This document shows positions 11,430 to 23,041 of a stretch of 64,000 bases of DNA, piece by piece. A program made the position numbers and the translations under genes. The DNA lies in contig JAVXUO010002863.1 in assembly GCA_033065855.1 (NCBI GenBank), positions 248,001-312,000 of the forward strand, read 5' to 3'. Below the pieces are notes generated by a model, which was not told the DNA's origin, did not search any database, and saw only the letters and a list, made by a program, of their open reading frames with translations. Positions within the stretch are counted from its first letter, which is position 1; each line of letters begins with the position of its first letter. This stretch comes from Escallonia rubra (taxonomy: Eukaryota; Streptophyta; Magnoliopsida; Escalloniales; Escalloniaceae).

Positions 11430-12872
11430 TAGGGATGGCAATGGGGCAGGTTGGATACGAATCTAGTAAAATCCGAACCCGCCCCGCTAGTTATGAAACA
11501 TTGCCCCGCCCCGCCACCGGGTTATGTATGTAGAATATCATAACTGATCCTATTTGAATTTAGGAAACCCATACCCGCCCCGATCCGCCCCGCCCAGCTG
11601 AAAATGAAATGCTACATATGAACAACTTGATCATAGTCCTTAGCAGCTGCTTGTTCAATAAGAAAAGGCCACCTTCTCTAGTTTGATTCTTAGGAAAAGC
11701 AAGCTTCATGCCCAGCAGCATAACATTATTGCTTAACATAAGAGCATGATAATATGGAAGAAGTGAAATCAGCCTCATAGACTCATAGTGTTGGTTGCAT
11801 AACACCATTGGTCCAACCTTGCTCAGTCTTTGTTTTCGTAGCCAAATTCCAGATAAAACAAATCATCTAAAACATCACTGGTAAAACAAAATCATATATA
11901 ACACAAACAACTTCTCAGCTTCCAATGCATATTTAGTTATTTTCGCAAGTCAATATAACTTACAAGCAATAGCAAGTTCATATCACCACCTCTATCAAAT
12001 AAATGAAGAATATAGCAAATCAATTGGGTATAAATATGGGACCATCTGTATACGCCCCGTAGCCGAGCCATCGAAGGAGTACAGCCAACTCCACATGCAT
12101 TGTAAGGATTCCTTCACCATGAAAAGGGTACTGTCCCTTTTTTGGGGAGCGAGATGTTTTGAAGAGAATGGTCGGCAGTGGGTCATTCGCTGGATCGAGA
12201 TCGTAACCAACCGAATTGCATCATCGATAGAGATCGAGGTACCAATCGACTGCATCTCTTTCCGGCTATTCAATAAAGTAGATGAGGGGCCATACGCATC
12301 CACCCCTGGAGAAAGGTTTTGATCAACCAACCGCGCCTAATATCTATACATTTCTCGATCCACCAATAGTGGGCATGGAGGATAGGGAAAGAAGACCAGA
12401 CTCGATTTACTTACTCACTACCGGTGAATTCCAGAGATCGCGTTATGAACTAGACGGTGGTGGAGACGCAGCACCGCAGCGGTGGAGACGCAGTGCCACA
12501 GCAGCCGGCGATGGAAAGAAAGATAGAGATGGTCGGCAGAAGAGAGTGCCGATGTATCTTTGGTCGGCTGAGTGTGTGAGAGAGAGATAAAGATCGACGG
12601 TCGTTTCTCAGATTCTAGGGTAAGTAGTTCATATATATAGTACACGATGGACGACTGAGATTAGTTATTGTATAGGGTAAGTAGACCGGGATGGGTCGGG
12701 TCGGATCTCGGGGCAGATTTGGGTAGAATACCATACCCAACCCTAACCCGCTGCGGGTTTTAAAAAAAATACCATACCCGCCCCATGGCCAGGTCAAAGT
12801 CAACATAACCCGCTCCTATCGGATCGGAGCGGGTCGAAGATCCACCGGTTGCGAATTTTATTGCCATCCCTA
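11430..12872. mobile_element. hAT-like non-autonomous element, 1.44 kb
   Basis: Perfect 13-bp terminal inverted repeats TAGGGATGGCAAT / ATTGCCATCCCTA are flanked by 8-bp imperfect target duplications, CTCAGACT (11422-11429) and TTCGGACT (12873-12880). Both subterminal regions are rich in short GGGTCGGG/ACCCGCCCC words, as in other plant elements with GGATGGCAAT ends. No transposase is recognisable. The interior holds unrelated, gene-like sequence (see 11560-11800 and 12050-12400). Confidence 0.8.
12050..12400. other. Compositionally distinct insert, possibly organellar in origin
   Basis: This interior stretch of the hAT-like element has roughly even base composition and open frames on both strands (75 aa plus, 111 aa minus), unlike the repeat-rich ends. 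In texture (GGGCCATACGCATCCACCCC, CTTTCCGGCTATTC) it resembles plant mitochondrial DNA, but I cannot align it to a known mitochondrial gene. It could equally be a captured nuclear fragment. Confidence 0.25.
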
Positions 12873-12880
12873 TTCGGACT

Positions 12881-14650
12881 GCATTCCTTATGGCACCTCC
12901 ACGTTGACTGTGAACCCACTTTCCTTGGCATCACATGGTTATAAAATTTGATTTTACAAAAGTTCACAAATTGAGATCTTCATTAATGCTATGATCATAG
13001 GACATCTACATCAGTTTGCTATAATCGTCATAGTGACCAAACCCGTACATGGTCTCTCTCATTTAAATCCAAAAGTTCAGTTATAAAATACGATTCATTG
13101 GGGTTGATTATGTAAATCAGTTCGCTTTTCGCGTTAGCCATTTTCTTGTGAAGAACCAGGTATAGTAGGTTGTGATGATTAATTCAAGTATAATAGAATG
13201 CAATGGCTTTGGGGAAGAAAGTTGAACAGAGAAACAGTCCAAGGCTGCTTGGTTGTGATAGCACTTGTGGTCCATCTCTATGGCGATGGGCTCGGGCTCG
13301 GCTTGGGCTTGGGCTCAAGAGATGCTAGTGCTTGCACGTTTTCCTTGAGCCATGTTCGAACGAGTATAAAAAATGGAAAGAGAAACATATATAAGTAAAA
13401 TGTATGGTAACGCAAAAATATTAAGAAATGGTTTTGTTTTAAATCGAATTAAGGTTTTCAAAATTTTGAAAAATTATGATTTTGTGTGAATTTGTCAAAA
13501 GAAATCATTGTAAAGTACAAAAATGATAACATAACATGACCTGATGCTTATACATCTGTGAAATTGTATGAATTGAACTTTTGGTATGTATAAACCTAGT
13601 TCAAAGAATTGGGGAAAAACGAATTCATGACAAGTTGGATGAATGTAAGTAATTAAGACATGTAAAAGCAAGCTATAATTACAAGTATACATGAACTAAG
13701 TGCTAAAACATGTAACTACATGATGAATCGAAACGAATCAAGGTAGAGCACTAGTACAAAAGTTGAGTTCTAAGTGATTTAGGGACAATGTGGGTGACAT
13801 TGATCGGTGTTTTTGAAAGAAATACATACCAATTTCAAGCGAAACCTACAAAATTTTATGCCCTAGGAGAGGATTGAGTTTGGTGGGGGGAGAGAGAGAG
13901 CGAGAGAGAGAGAGAGACTTCTAAAAACTGCTGAAAAGGACGAAAATATCCCCCCCCTCCCAGGCGCGTAATGCAGTTGATTACATTCCCAATACAGTAG
14001 ACTATATTAGGCTACTGCCTCAAAATGTAGTCCAAGGCTGCTTAGTTGTGTAAAGTGCAATAGCATTAGAGTTGAATGGTATTCTTGCTCAAGTCAGTAG
14101 CACTAAAGTTAACACATGAAATATGTACATGATCATACTTTAGTCCAAATTCAAAAGGGTTTGTTTTATCCAAAGTATTTGTACACAACAAGAACCAATC
14201 GCCACAAAACATGTATAGTGCGAATTGAGATTTGATACTTTGGCTCAGGAACCTATGCAATCTTATGCTCGCACCAATCTCTTACGGCCGTTGCATAGGT
14301 TCTTCATGCCAACATTGTACACACATGAATTAGATTGATGAAAATCTACCAATGATTATGGACATAATGATTCAAAAATCACTGTAAAGGAATACTTCGA
14401 AATCAGATTGTAAACATTATCATTCATTTCCTTTGTAACTAGACATATAGATTGATTGTATAGATGATTGTGACCTAAAAAATGACCACTTGTTTTCGTT
14501 GCATGTATAGATGTTATACGTCTGAAAAAAAAAGGAAAAACTGCATTTCTAGAATACAGTCTATTGCACCTTTTGGCAAAAAGATAATACAGTTGACTAC
14601 ATTATTAAATTTCAAATTTCAAGGCTAGTTCTAGTAATACAATCAGCTGC
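12881..14650. other. Intergenic DNA with a dispersed repeat pair and a hairpin
   Basis: No gene recognised. The word AGTCCAAGGCTGCTTGGTTGTG occurs near 13234 and, with one change, near 14029, about 795 bp apart. A GGGCTC/GGGCTT hexamer run lies at 13288-13317, a GA microsatellite near 13893-13918, and several ATACAGTNGACTA-like words lie between 13960 and 14660. Confidence 0.5.
14246..14304. repeat. Short inverted repeat (hairpin)
   Basis: AGGAACCTATGCAA and TTGCATAGGTTCTT are inverted repeats (13 of 14 paired) separated by about 29 nt. No terminator or RNA gene context is evident. Confidence 0.7.
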
Positions 14651-14671
14651 ACTATGCAATATTGTTAACAA

Positions 14672-15480
14672 GAATGGCAATGGCTCGCGGGTCAGATGTG
14701 GATTTTATAAGATCCTTACCTGCCCCCGTAGTTGATGTACACATATCCGACTTCGACTAGCCCCACCATGGGGTCAAGGGATGAGAATACCATTTCGGAT
14801 CTGACGGACTAAAAGACCCAGCCCCTCCCTACCTCGCCCGACATGTTTTAAGATATAATCCTATCCATTGATCCAAACTCCCAAACCCTGGCTACCACCC
14901 GTATCTTCACCGTTTTTCCCTTCTCTTTCCCAAAAAGTGCAACATAGACCATCCATGATCCATGGCAACCAAAAACAACAAACTCAACAAACTCCACACA
15001 CAAAGTCACAACCCCCATTTATTATATACAAATAGTGCAATACACACACTATCGATCTATCCACATGAAGAAAAGCTTAAAATTAAAAAATCTCAAAATA
15101 AGTCCCACAAAATAAAAATCTAATGCCGTACTGTTCGTAACAGACACACATACACATATAACGTACATAGAGAAAAGAAGAATCTGATGTGATTTGTACA
15201 AACTAAAATATCTGGCGTCAACGACACAGGGCGTGATGTTACGGTTGATGACAGAGGCATCCGATATGCCAATTACTGTCGCTACAATCGGTGGCGGAGG
15301 AGCTTCGATGACGGAGTCGTTCATTCAAAGATGGAAGGACGTGCTACATTTCACTGAGAGAGGAGTCATTCCGTGGTTAGTCCATAAAGGTGGTGACGTT
15401 GTTGGGGCATAGATAGGAGGTATGTGGAGATGGTGGCATTGTCGCAGCGCAAAGAGGAGGTATGAGGAGCTAATTACGGT
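14672..15480. mobile_element. Possible remnant of a second GGATGGCAAT-type hAT element
   Basis: The segment begins AGAATGGCAATGGCTCGCGGG and continues with short GACCC/CCCGCCC words like the ends of the 11430-12872 element. It then contains a GGCGGAGG-rich piece with 91-aa (minus) and 72-aa (plus) overlapping frames. No clean right terminus or target duplication was found. Confidence 0.3.
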
Positions 15481-15654
15481 TGCACATAGAGGAGAAAATA
15501 GAGAAGAAAAAAAAATATCTGCCTAGGTTTTTTCTCAACTATTTTTATTGTTTAGATGGACATTACACAGATTTAGGTGTAGGGGGTGGGTTAAATACCG
15601 AGGTGGATTAGACAAAATACCAACCCGATCTATAACTTGGGTAAAGTCAAAAGA

Positions 15655-15830
15655 ACCCGCCCAATTATTCATCTTATTTGAAACCCTCATTTCTTGCAAA
15701 AGAACCCGACGCATTAAATTCCCACCTGATTCAAAACATTTATATTTACTCTGACACCTATATAAACTGATTTTGGGCTAGTTTTTCAATTATTCATCTT
15801 ATTTGAAACCCTCATTTCTTGCAAATACTC
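15655..15830. repeat. 39-bp direct repeat pair
   Basis: The word CAATTATTCATCTTATTTGA plus the following 19 bases occurs identically at about 15661 and 15788, about 127 bp apart. Confidence 0.85.
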
Positions 15831-16440
15831 AAAACTCAAAGCATTAATTTAAACTCTATTAATCTTCACTATTTTCTCATTCAATTCAAGAAAACATTCA
15901 TTATGAGCTTATATTTGAGAGATACATACATTCATAGGTCATCAGTAGACTCATCTCTCATTGTTCTAGAGATTAAACTTGTACCTATTAACTTCTAGAG
16001 AGTTAATCTTTGCATATAATCTTTTATCAATAAGTTACTTATATCAAAGCTTGGGATTTTCAAGTTTTGAGCTTTGAGATTGTCAAATCTTGTTCTTGAC
16101 ATGAATACAACATTAAGGTCCTGTAAGAGGTTAGGTCTTGACTCGTAAAGAAGAGTATTCGGGACCTTTCAAAAGTCTTCCTTGAAAGGGGTGAACATAG
16201 GCTTAAGTGTAATTCGAGCAAAACTATCTAAATCTCCATTGTCAAGTATCTTTAAACCTTTCTCTCTTTGTATTTTCGCCTTATACTTGTTCTGAGATTG
16301 GTTAACTTACATGTTTGAGATATTGACTTCGAGGTCCATTGCTTTAGTTAGCAAACTGTTTTTTCTACACTCTTAAAATTGCTAGTCATTAATTGTTAGT
16401 TCTTTTAAGTAGTCTTAAACCTTAACAACACCCCCCACCC
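15750..16440 (+). mobile_element. Copia-like LTR remnant
   Basis: A TATA-like CCTATATAAAC at about 15758 is followed by an AT-rich leader. Phrases such as GGTCCTGTAAGAGGTTAGG, CTCGTAAAGAAGAGTATTCGG, CTTGAAAGGGGTGAAC and GGCTTAAGTGTAATTCGAGC recall the R-U5 region of plant Copia elements. No paired LTR or pol domain was found nearby. Assignment is from memory of such LTRs. Confidence 0.4.
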
Positions 16441-16941
16441 AATTGTTTCCCAAAATCAATAGGTGATAGTAATTTGTTACTTAAAAAACTATTATTTGAA
16501 ATTTTTGTTTAAAGTATTAGCCACTGCTTTGAGACACTTCTTAAATGCAATTGTATTTTAGTATTTTTTAAGTGACATTTAGTGCACTTTGTCATCATTT
16601 TTGTTTTAGCAACACTTTTATCTGCTGGCTTTCAAACTAATTTGACCACAATGTCAAGTTTCCAAAACCAATACAACAATATTTCTGAGACCCAAAGTAC
16701 AAAAGTTTTAGAAACGAAAAGTTAAAGTTAGGAGGCTAAACATAGTGCCCTAAATGAGGCCAGTTGGGTCGAGCTTTAGCTTACAAGTTTGTACAAAAAT
16801 CAGAGGGTTGACTGAGTCAAAAAAGTGTTCAAACTTTTAATTTAGCTATAAAGGGTAGAACGTGAAGGGAAGGGGTTGTTCGTGCATGATGGGTAAGAGC
16901 TAGATAGAGCTCCGTTCTTTCTGTTTTCATTTATCAGTAAA

Positions 16942-17037
16942 ATGGCAGACCTTCAGCTCTCAAGCAATCACCGGCGTCTACATAAAGAGTTGGGTGGACC
17001 CCCAAGAGCTGCTATATCTGATTTCACGTCATCCAGG
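16942..17037 (+). CDS. Candidate first exon or exon fragment, unknown protein
   Basis: An ATG at 16942 opens 32 codons with gene-like composition (MADLQLSSNHRRLHKELGGP at the start), ending AGG before a GT at 17038. It is preceded by a plausible pyrimidine-rich leader. I do not recognise the family. It may be the 5' exon of a gene whose remainder decayed, or a captured exon. The coding debris at 17.3-18.1 kb on the same strand could belong to it, but I see no clean splicing to it. Confidence 0.35.
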
Positions 17038-17319
17038 GTACATAAACTAAACTGTCTTTGAACTTCATTTTTGGTTTTAAATCCACTTGTTTGCACTATA
17101 TAGATCCTTTACAGTTTTTGAACAAGATGTAAACTTTATGATTCACATGAAACTTCGGAGTCCTTATTGTTAGAAACACCATTGCTGCACTAGCTCCTAG
17201 CTAGGTTTTTCTTCAATGTTAAATTTGAAAGTTTGAGCTTTTGTCGCTTCTTGAAGTTGCTTTTCAGGTTTTAATTTTCTTATGCTTTCATTCCGATGTT
17301 CCATTTTTAATTAGAACAT

Positions 17320-18090
17320 TTGTTTAAAACATGCATTTGCTCGAGATTTTGGGGTAGGTATAGATGCACAGCTCGACTTGGGATGTGATCCTGGCCATGG
17401 TGTGGACACTACGAAATGGCTTAACAGTCTAGATGCTGATAATAAAGACCTTGTGGTAAGTGTACAAAGGAAGGGATTTGTGAGGGTTTGGGATGCTAAA
17501 ACCCTTAAGAAGAATTTTTTTATCATTGGTCCAATGATAGGCAAAAGAAGTTAGTGAAACCCATCCCCTCCCAAGACCAAGTCAATGTCTTAGTTTGCAA
17601 TGATGGTCGTCGAATTAAAGAGGTCATATTTTCCACCGATGGGATTTACACCAGGGTTATTACCAAGCTCATGGTAGAACAAAGGCGGTGTCCTCACTCC
17701 ATATTTTTCTTGCAACACATTTGTTTGGTGCCGCGGGTTGGGGTAGGCTTGTCATCCTATTATATTGGCAACATAATGGTCATGTTGTTGAGTGCCCCCA
17801 ACAGTGTACAACCTAATCACAATGTGTTGAAGTTTGTCTTTGGAGAATATAGCTATATCTTGTGTTGGCAGAAATGCTCCTCATTTTCACCATATGGAGA
17901 AACGTCGATCAAGGGGGATTTAGAGGAGACAAAGGACCACCTATTTATGCAAAGGCTTGACTATTTTCGGGAATATACATATCATAAGTCAAGCACTAAC
18001 GGGGTATACATTTGGGGATTGGATGGAAATGCGCTTGACAACACCGTTCGCTCGTTTATGTTTGGTCTAGGGTGGGTGGCGTACGATTAG
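17320..18090 (+). pseudogene. Unidentified coding debris
   Basis: An open frame of about 70 codons (from about 17337 through LVVSVQRKGFVRVWDAKTLK to a TAG near 17550) is followed, in a shifted frame, by a 178-aa open frame from 17554 to 18090. The second frame has a normal amino-acid mix and ends in ...NTVRSFMFGLGWVAYD. The two adjoin with a frameshift and no intron signals. I do not recognise either part. Most likely this is a broken gene or element-borne ORF. Confidence 0.35.
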
Positions 18091-19560
18091 ATATCAACAT
18101 ATTGATGATAGGTTCTTCTCATGGTGTGGAACACGTGTTAGCCTTTTGTTTGACGTTAGTTTCTACTATATTTGTATCTTTTTAATTACTACGACTTATT
18201 ACAACAAGTAGCAACTAGAATTTTGAATTTATGGATATCTTTCTATTATTACCAACTTAAATTTGAATTTTTTGATAGAGAGACCCTTTACATATATATA
18301 GACATATGTTATATACATTGTACCTGTTGGTATTATCATATTATGAAAAGCGAAGAGGCTGCCTTTCATCTTTTCAAATCCTTTTGGCATTAGCAGAAAA
18401 ATATTAGACAGCTAAAAGAACTTGGATGTTGAGAAACACTGACATGCAATAATGTATGTTGTGTAGGTTATTGGTGCACAATCTACTTAGGTATTCCTTA
18501 GTCAGAAAAGGCAGAGGTTCATGAGAAGTTGATGGGTGGCATCCATTGCTTGCATAAGTCTAATTGAAACGATTTTCTAGCCTAGTGATCGATCCATCAC
18601 ATTACACACAATTAAGAGACTACCACCAAAATCTCTTAACATGTCACTTGTATTTAGTCTTCACTCTTGTGCGAGTCGGGCATGAAAGGACATTTAAGAC
18701 ATTTTTCTCTTCCCCCAATCAAACCCTCTATGTACCTTGTCATTTTAGGTGATTTTCTCAACAAGTTATTGAATGCTCTGACATATGTCTTTACATGATT
18801 ATTCCTTAATAACAATCTTTTTTCTTTTAGGATTTTGGGAAAGATGAAGGCATAAGAACAAGAATGGAGAGAGCATAGTAACAACATGAAAATGTGGTAG
18901 CTCAATACTATCGTCAGTGTGGCTGCTTTGAAATTTTTTCCCTATAGTCAACACCCTTTTGCATCTAGCTCTAACCCCATGCTAGTATCAACCAATCTTT
19001 CAAAAGTGAAGGTATTAAAAATTGGGAAATTAAATGAATAAGCAGCTGATATTTCAAGTAGACATGGTCATTTGAACGAGCCATGGTGTGTTTATGCTAT
19101 GCTTAAAAGCCTATGCCTCATATGTTCATGAGTGTTCTTAAAGTGCTTATTAGAATAACAATCATCAAACACAATTCTATAACATACATGACCAAAAAAT
19201 TCTCTATATATAGTCATCAGCACGTCTCACAAGTGTCCTACCTCAGTATGTCTGCACTCTCAACAAAATTCATTTCATTTTTTTCTAAAATAATTGCCAA
19301 ATTTCTCACATCAAGGAACTTTTCTTTAATTTTTGATGAATGCTTTTTTATTAGGTAACATAAATGGAAGTGTGGCCATAATTGCATGCACCGAAGTTGT
19401 TATGTTTGGACTAAATCTTTTTTGCTTGAGATCGTGGTAAACTTTTTCTTTTACCAGCATATGAGATCTTATAGTTGTGTTTCGATCCATATTCTATTTT
19501 TCTGATCGAATCCATAAAGGATGAAGCTTTCTTTCTTTACTTTCCAGATAGTTTACTAAC
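18091..19560. other. AT-rich intergenic sequence
   Basis: Nothing beyond short random frames was seen. Confidence 0.5.
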
Positions 19561-19574
19561 TTCCGATCAGCTCC

Positions 19575-19690
19575 AAGGCCTGAGCGCCTAGGTTGCAGTG
19601 GTAAGAGTCGCTGTTGATGACTTCCAACTGCCAGAGTCTTTGATAAGAAAGAGGAGTCTCTGTAAACAACTGAGATCTTTCTTCTTGAAC
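19575..19690 (+). mobile_element. Putative tRNA-derived SINE
   Basis: CCTAGGTTGCAGTGGTAAG resembles an A box region and is followed by GAGTCGCTGTTGATGACTTCC, with a diverged B-box position (CCAGAGTCTTTGAT) and then AAGAAAGAGGAGTCTCTG. The order and spacing resemble plant SINE heads. The 3' end and target duplication were not resolved. Confidence 0.4.
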
Positions 19691-20990
19691 TAGCTATGAA
19701 TCATACGGTGAGAAGATAGGTTGCAACATGCAAGTTACGATTCTAAATTAGTTTTTTTTTGCCCCATTGCAAGAAGACAGAAGAAGTTTGAAAAATCTTG
19801 TGAATCAAATAATTTTTTGAGATTTTGTGCCTACAATTTTGCAATTGATGACAAGGCTCAATTTTTCTACGGAAATACTAATTAGTTATTGGTGAATCTA
19901 GTTTGAAAGTTCTATTTTCAAGATCTTCCAAAAGCGACCTAATACAAAGACACTCGTTATGAAGCTGCATACTTACATAAGACCTAGAAGGAAAAAATAT
20001 AAAAAAGGACTTATTAACTTTTAGAAGACAACATCAATACATAAAGGATATGAGTATATTTGCAAGTGACAAATGAATAACAAGGATAGGATGATGTTAA
20101 GGCACGAGGTACTATAATTGATTAAGCCACACGAAAACATTTTGTATTAGTTGTTTTGTGAAATTGAAGCCATAGACCAAAAAATGGAAAAAAGAACTAT
20201 TCGAACTAACATTTTGAAATTTCCACGATCTAGGTTCAAAAAGAAAATATCCAACTCCTTATAAAAAAAAGTCATACTGCTTGAACATGAAAAAACGTAG
20301 CAAAAGCGATAAATTGATGAATAAACAACACTTGTAATCCATTAGCGGATTAGCATTGATGATTAACATTTGCTTTCATGAATAGTCGGTCATGCACTTT
20401 CTTCTGTACTGAGATTACACTTGTCTCTGTAATCATCAATACTAGTAGCTTCAAATGACTTTTCTTCAGAGTTTCTATTAGTTTATAGTATGACAGGTCC
20501 ATTATACAACACGCTGCATTGTTTAATATAGTTTATAATATGTACTCAATATAGAAGTACATGTACTTACCCTTTCGTTTACACTTTGCCCGATCTCTAT
20601 CATAGACATCATTTCAATCTATAAGATTTTGTAGATGTAACTTAATGTACCACTGAATATAATAATGAATATGTATATTTTAAAATTAAAAAAAAAAACC
20701 TCCTTTAACATCTTTCTTGCCTCGAGCTTATAGTTTACGTCAAAGGTCTTGCTAACAGTTTTGCCTTTTGCTTCCATGTTGCAGATTGTAGTCATTCAAC
20801 TTAATTTGGAAGACAATTATTTTTTTTCAAGTACCTTTCCTCCAACAAGTCGTGAACCAAGTTTGGATTCCTTTCTGGTACTTAAATTATGCAAATCAAT
20901 AGTAAAAGATGAGCAAATTTTCAATTAAACAACAAAAGAACTAAAGTGGCCAAAATATACATATAATGTAGAATTAACCTTATGTTGCAT
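19691..20990. other. AT-rich sequence, probably downstream part of the Helitron or its flank
   Basis: No coding signal was seen. If the Helitron extends this far, its 3' end (minus-strand CTRR with a preceding hairpin) should lie here or further left; I could not place it. Confidence 0.35.
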
Positions 20991-22508
20991 TTTCATTAAA
21001 TGAGTGATAGGATATTATTCCAACCACTTTTCCATTTACGGAACACTGTACAAATAGCAATGTCGCTTTTGTCGTCTATTTCAGACATTAGCCTATACCT
21101 AAAATTACAAAACCCAAAAGCATTCATACTACAATAAATTAACACATACTAAATGCCATGCAGTTACAAATTTCATATCCAAAAATTACCTTGAAACTGA
21201 ATATAAAACTTCCACATTGCACACCATAACTTAGAATCCTTTTCAACAGCTTTCTTTTGACATGGGCATGACATGTATTACCATTCGTAAGCATTGTCAA
21301 TCCTTAGAGAACAGTGGCATTGCATGTGTAAGTCATTTCCTAATTAAAAAAAATGTTACTTATTTATGTACAAGTTACAAAATCATAGAAAAATATTAAA
21401 CCATAAACGTCAACAACTCATGATACCTTACACTCAGTGGAACACATGATCTAAAAAATCTTGTATTAAGTTGTCCTATTCACAAATACAATTTCTTCAG
21501 GTTTCAGTCAAACCCTTGGAGGTGCAATAATTTTGCCAATTGATCAGAAAGTAGACTTGGACTGCACAAAAAAAAACAAATGACAAACTTACAATTTTCA
21601 AGTATGCAAAATGAATAAGCTATTCAGTAAACGATACGAAATATGCCTAATCATATACTTCGAAACTTCAGTTATTGCCAAGTTGGTATAAATTTTAATT
21701 ACACCAGTTGAGGACATACCTCCGTGTGGTACTTATTACAACACTACTAGAGTTTTAATTGAGCATGCAAAATAGCTTTTAATCAGTACTCATGTCTAAA
21801 CAACCTAATTTCTTACTTTTACCTTTGAATTCCTTTGCCATTGTCGGTGTAACAACTAACACGCACCGGTCATTATACAATTATCATCTGCAATCTAATA
21901 TACTACTCCATGCCAAAACGCACTGTCAAAGTTTTTCCATTGTTAGAGTCATAAAAAACTAATACGTCATTAAATAATCGCATTTTTGTGGTTTGTATAA
22001 TGCATTAATAAAAAGACATCACTGTGGGATAACATCAAACATTAATAGGTAATACCTCTTGTCAATCAGCTAAATATCTCATGGGTCACCATTTCTCCTG
22101 AATGCATATGTCATAATTACCGCTTTTTCTTACATAGCACACTGATAACATCTGCATTTGAAAGGAGAAAAAGAGAGGGTAAGATAATTGCAATAACATA
22201 TGCTTGCATGCATGTATTGATTACTCAACAAAAGAACCTGTCAAGAATATATCAACGTTATAATGGAAAACAACATCACTAACTCAACAAACTTAAACTT
22301 GTTGAATTTTAAGCATTTATCTTCACTGACAATTGGGTTAACAGTTGTTACAATGGTAAAGTTGATAAAAACAGAGTGCAAAGCAGGTCTGAAGCTTTGT
22401 TTGTGTTCTAAAATCTTAAAGTTTTCAATGAGGTATATACATCCCTTATGTAGAAGTGCTCTAAACTTGGCAATAAGCTCCTTCGGAGTTATTGTACGTA
22501 TGTTATAG
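20990..22508 (-). pseudogene. Helitron-associated replication protein A (DUF223/OB-fold) gene, decayed
   Basis: The minus-strand reading at 22508-22266 gives TPKELIAKFRALLHKGCIY, then a segment with LIENFKILEHKQSFRP and VFINFTIVTTV. This matches the first OB-fold of plant Helitron RPA proteins (ELI.KF...L.EG.IY.I.NF.V..N...YRP...). A following exon-like piece near 22160 reads ADVISVLCKK. Further down, near 21280-21190, a zinc-ribbon OB-fold piece reads CPCQKKAVEKDSKLWC, and at about 21105-21010 a strand with CTVFRKWKSG resembles the end of the RPA C-terminal fold. Breaks between pieces could be introns or decay. RPA-type proteins bind single-stranded DNA. Confidence 0.65.
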
Positions 22509-23041
22509 CCACTAAATATACTTTTTTTTATGTTAGCAAATTAAAAATTATCAATTAAACTACTTTAGAATTTGTTATCTACTCTAACAGTCGCATATAT
22601 CAAGTCATTTCATCATTGTTATTTTTGAAATTGACTACATCCCAAAAACGTGTATCGAACCATAATCTTGCAGGTAGTTGTTTTTTTTTTCACTTTATGT
22701 AAGAGGTGGTAAGAGGTTTTCTCTTTTGATTGATTGTACTGTTATTTTATTCGAGCAAGAAACTAAATCTGCAAAGAATACATGTTAAGTCTTGTAACAT
22801 GAAGAAATAAATTGTTGCATGCAAAAAATAACAATATATTAGAACGGGAAATATTTAAGAAAGACATTATTCTAGCACTTTTCTCATCTTCAACACAAAA
22901 TTTCAAGCAATAAAGTAATTGGATTAGTGAAAAAACCTATTATCAATACCTGGAGTTAAAAGAAACAAACAATAAATCTAAATGTGCTTACCAAAAGATA
23001 AGAGACCTTTTACACATTCTCAAAATAACAAGAAGAACTCC

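Noticed and set aside
22263..22508. 81-aa plus-strand frame
   Set aside because: It is antisense to the DUF223/RPA exon on the minus strand, which matches a known family.
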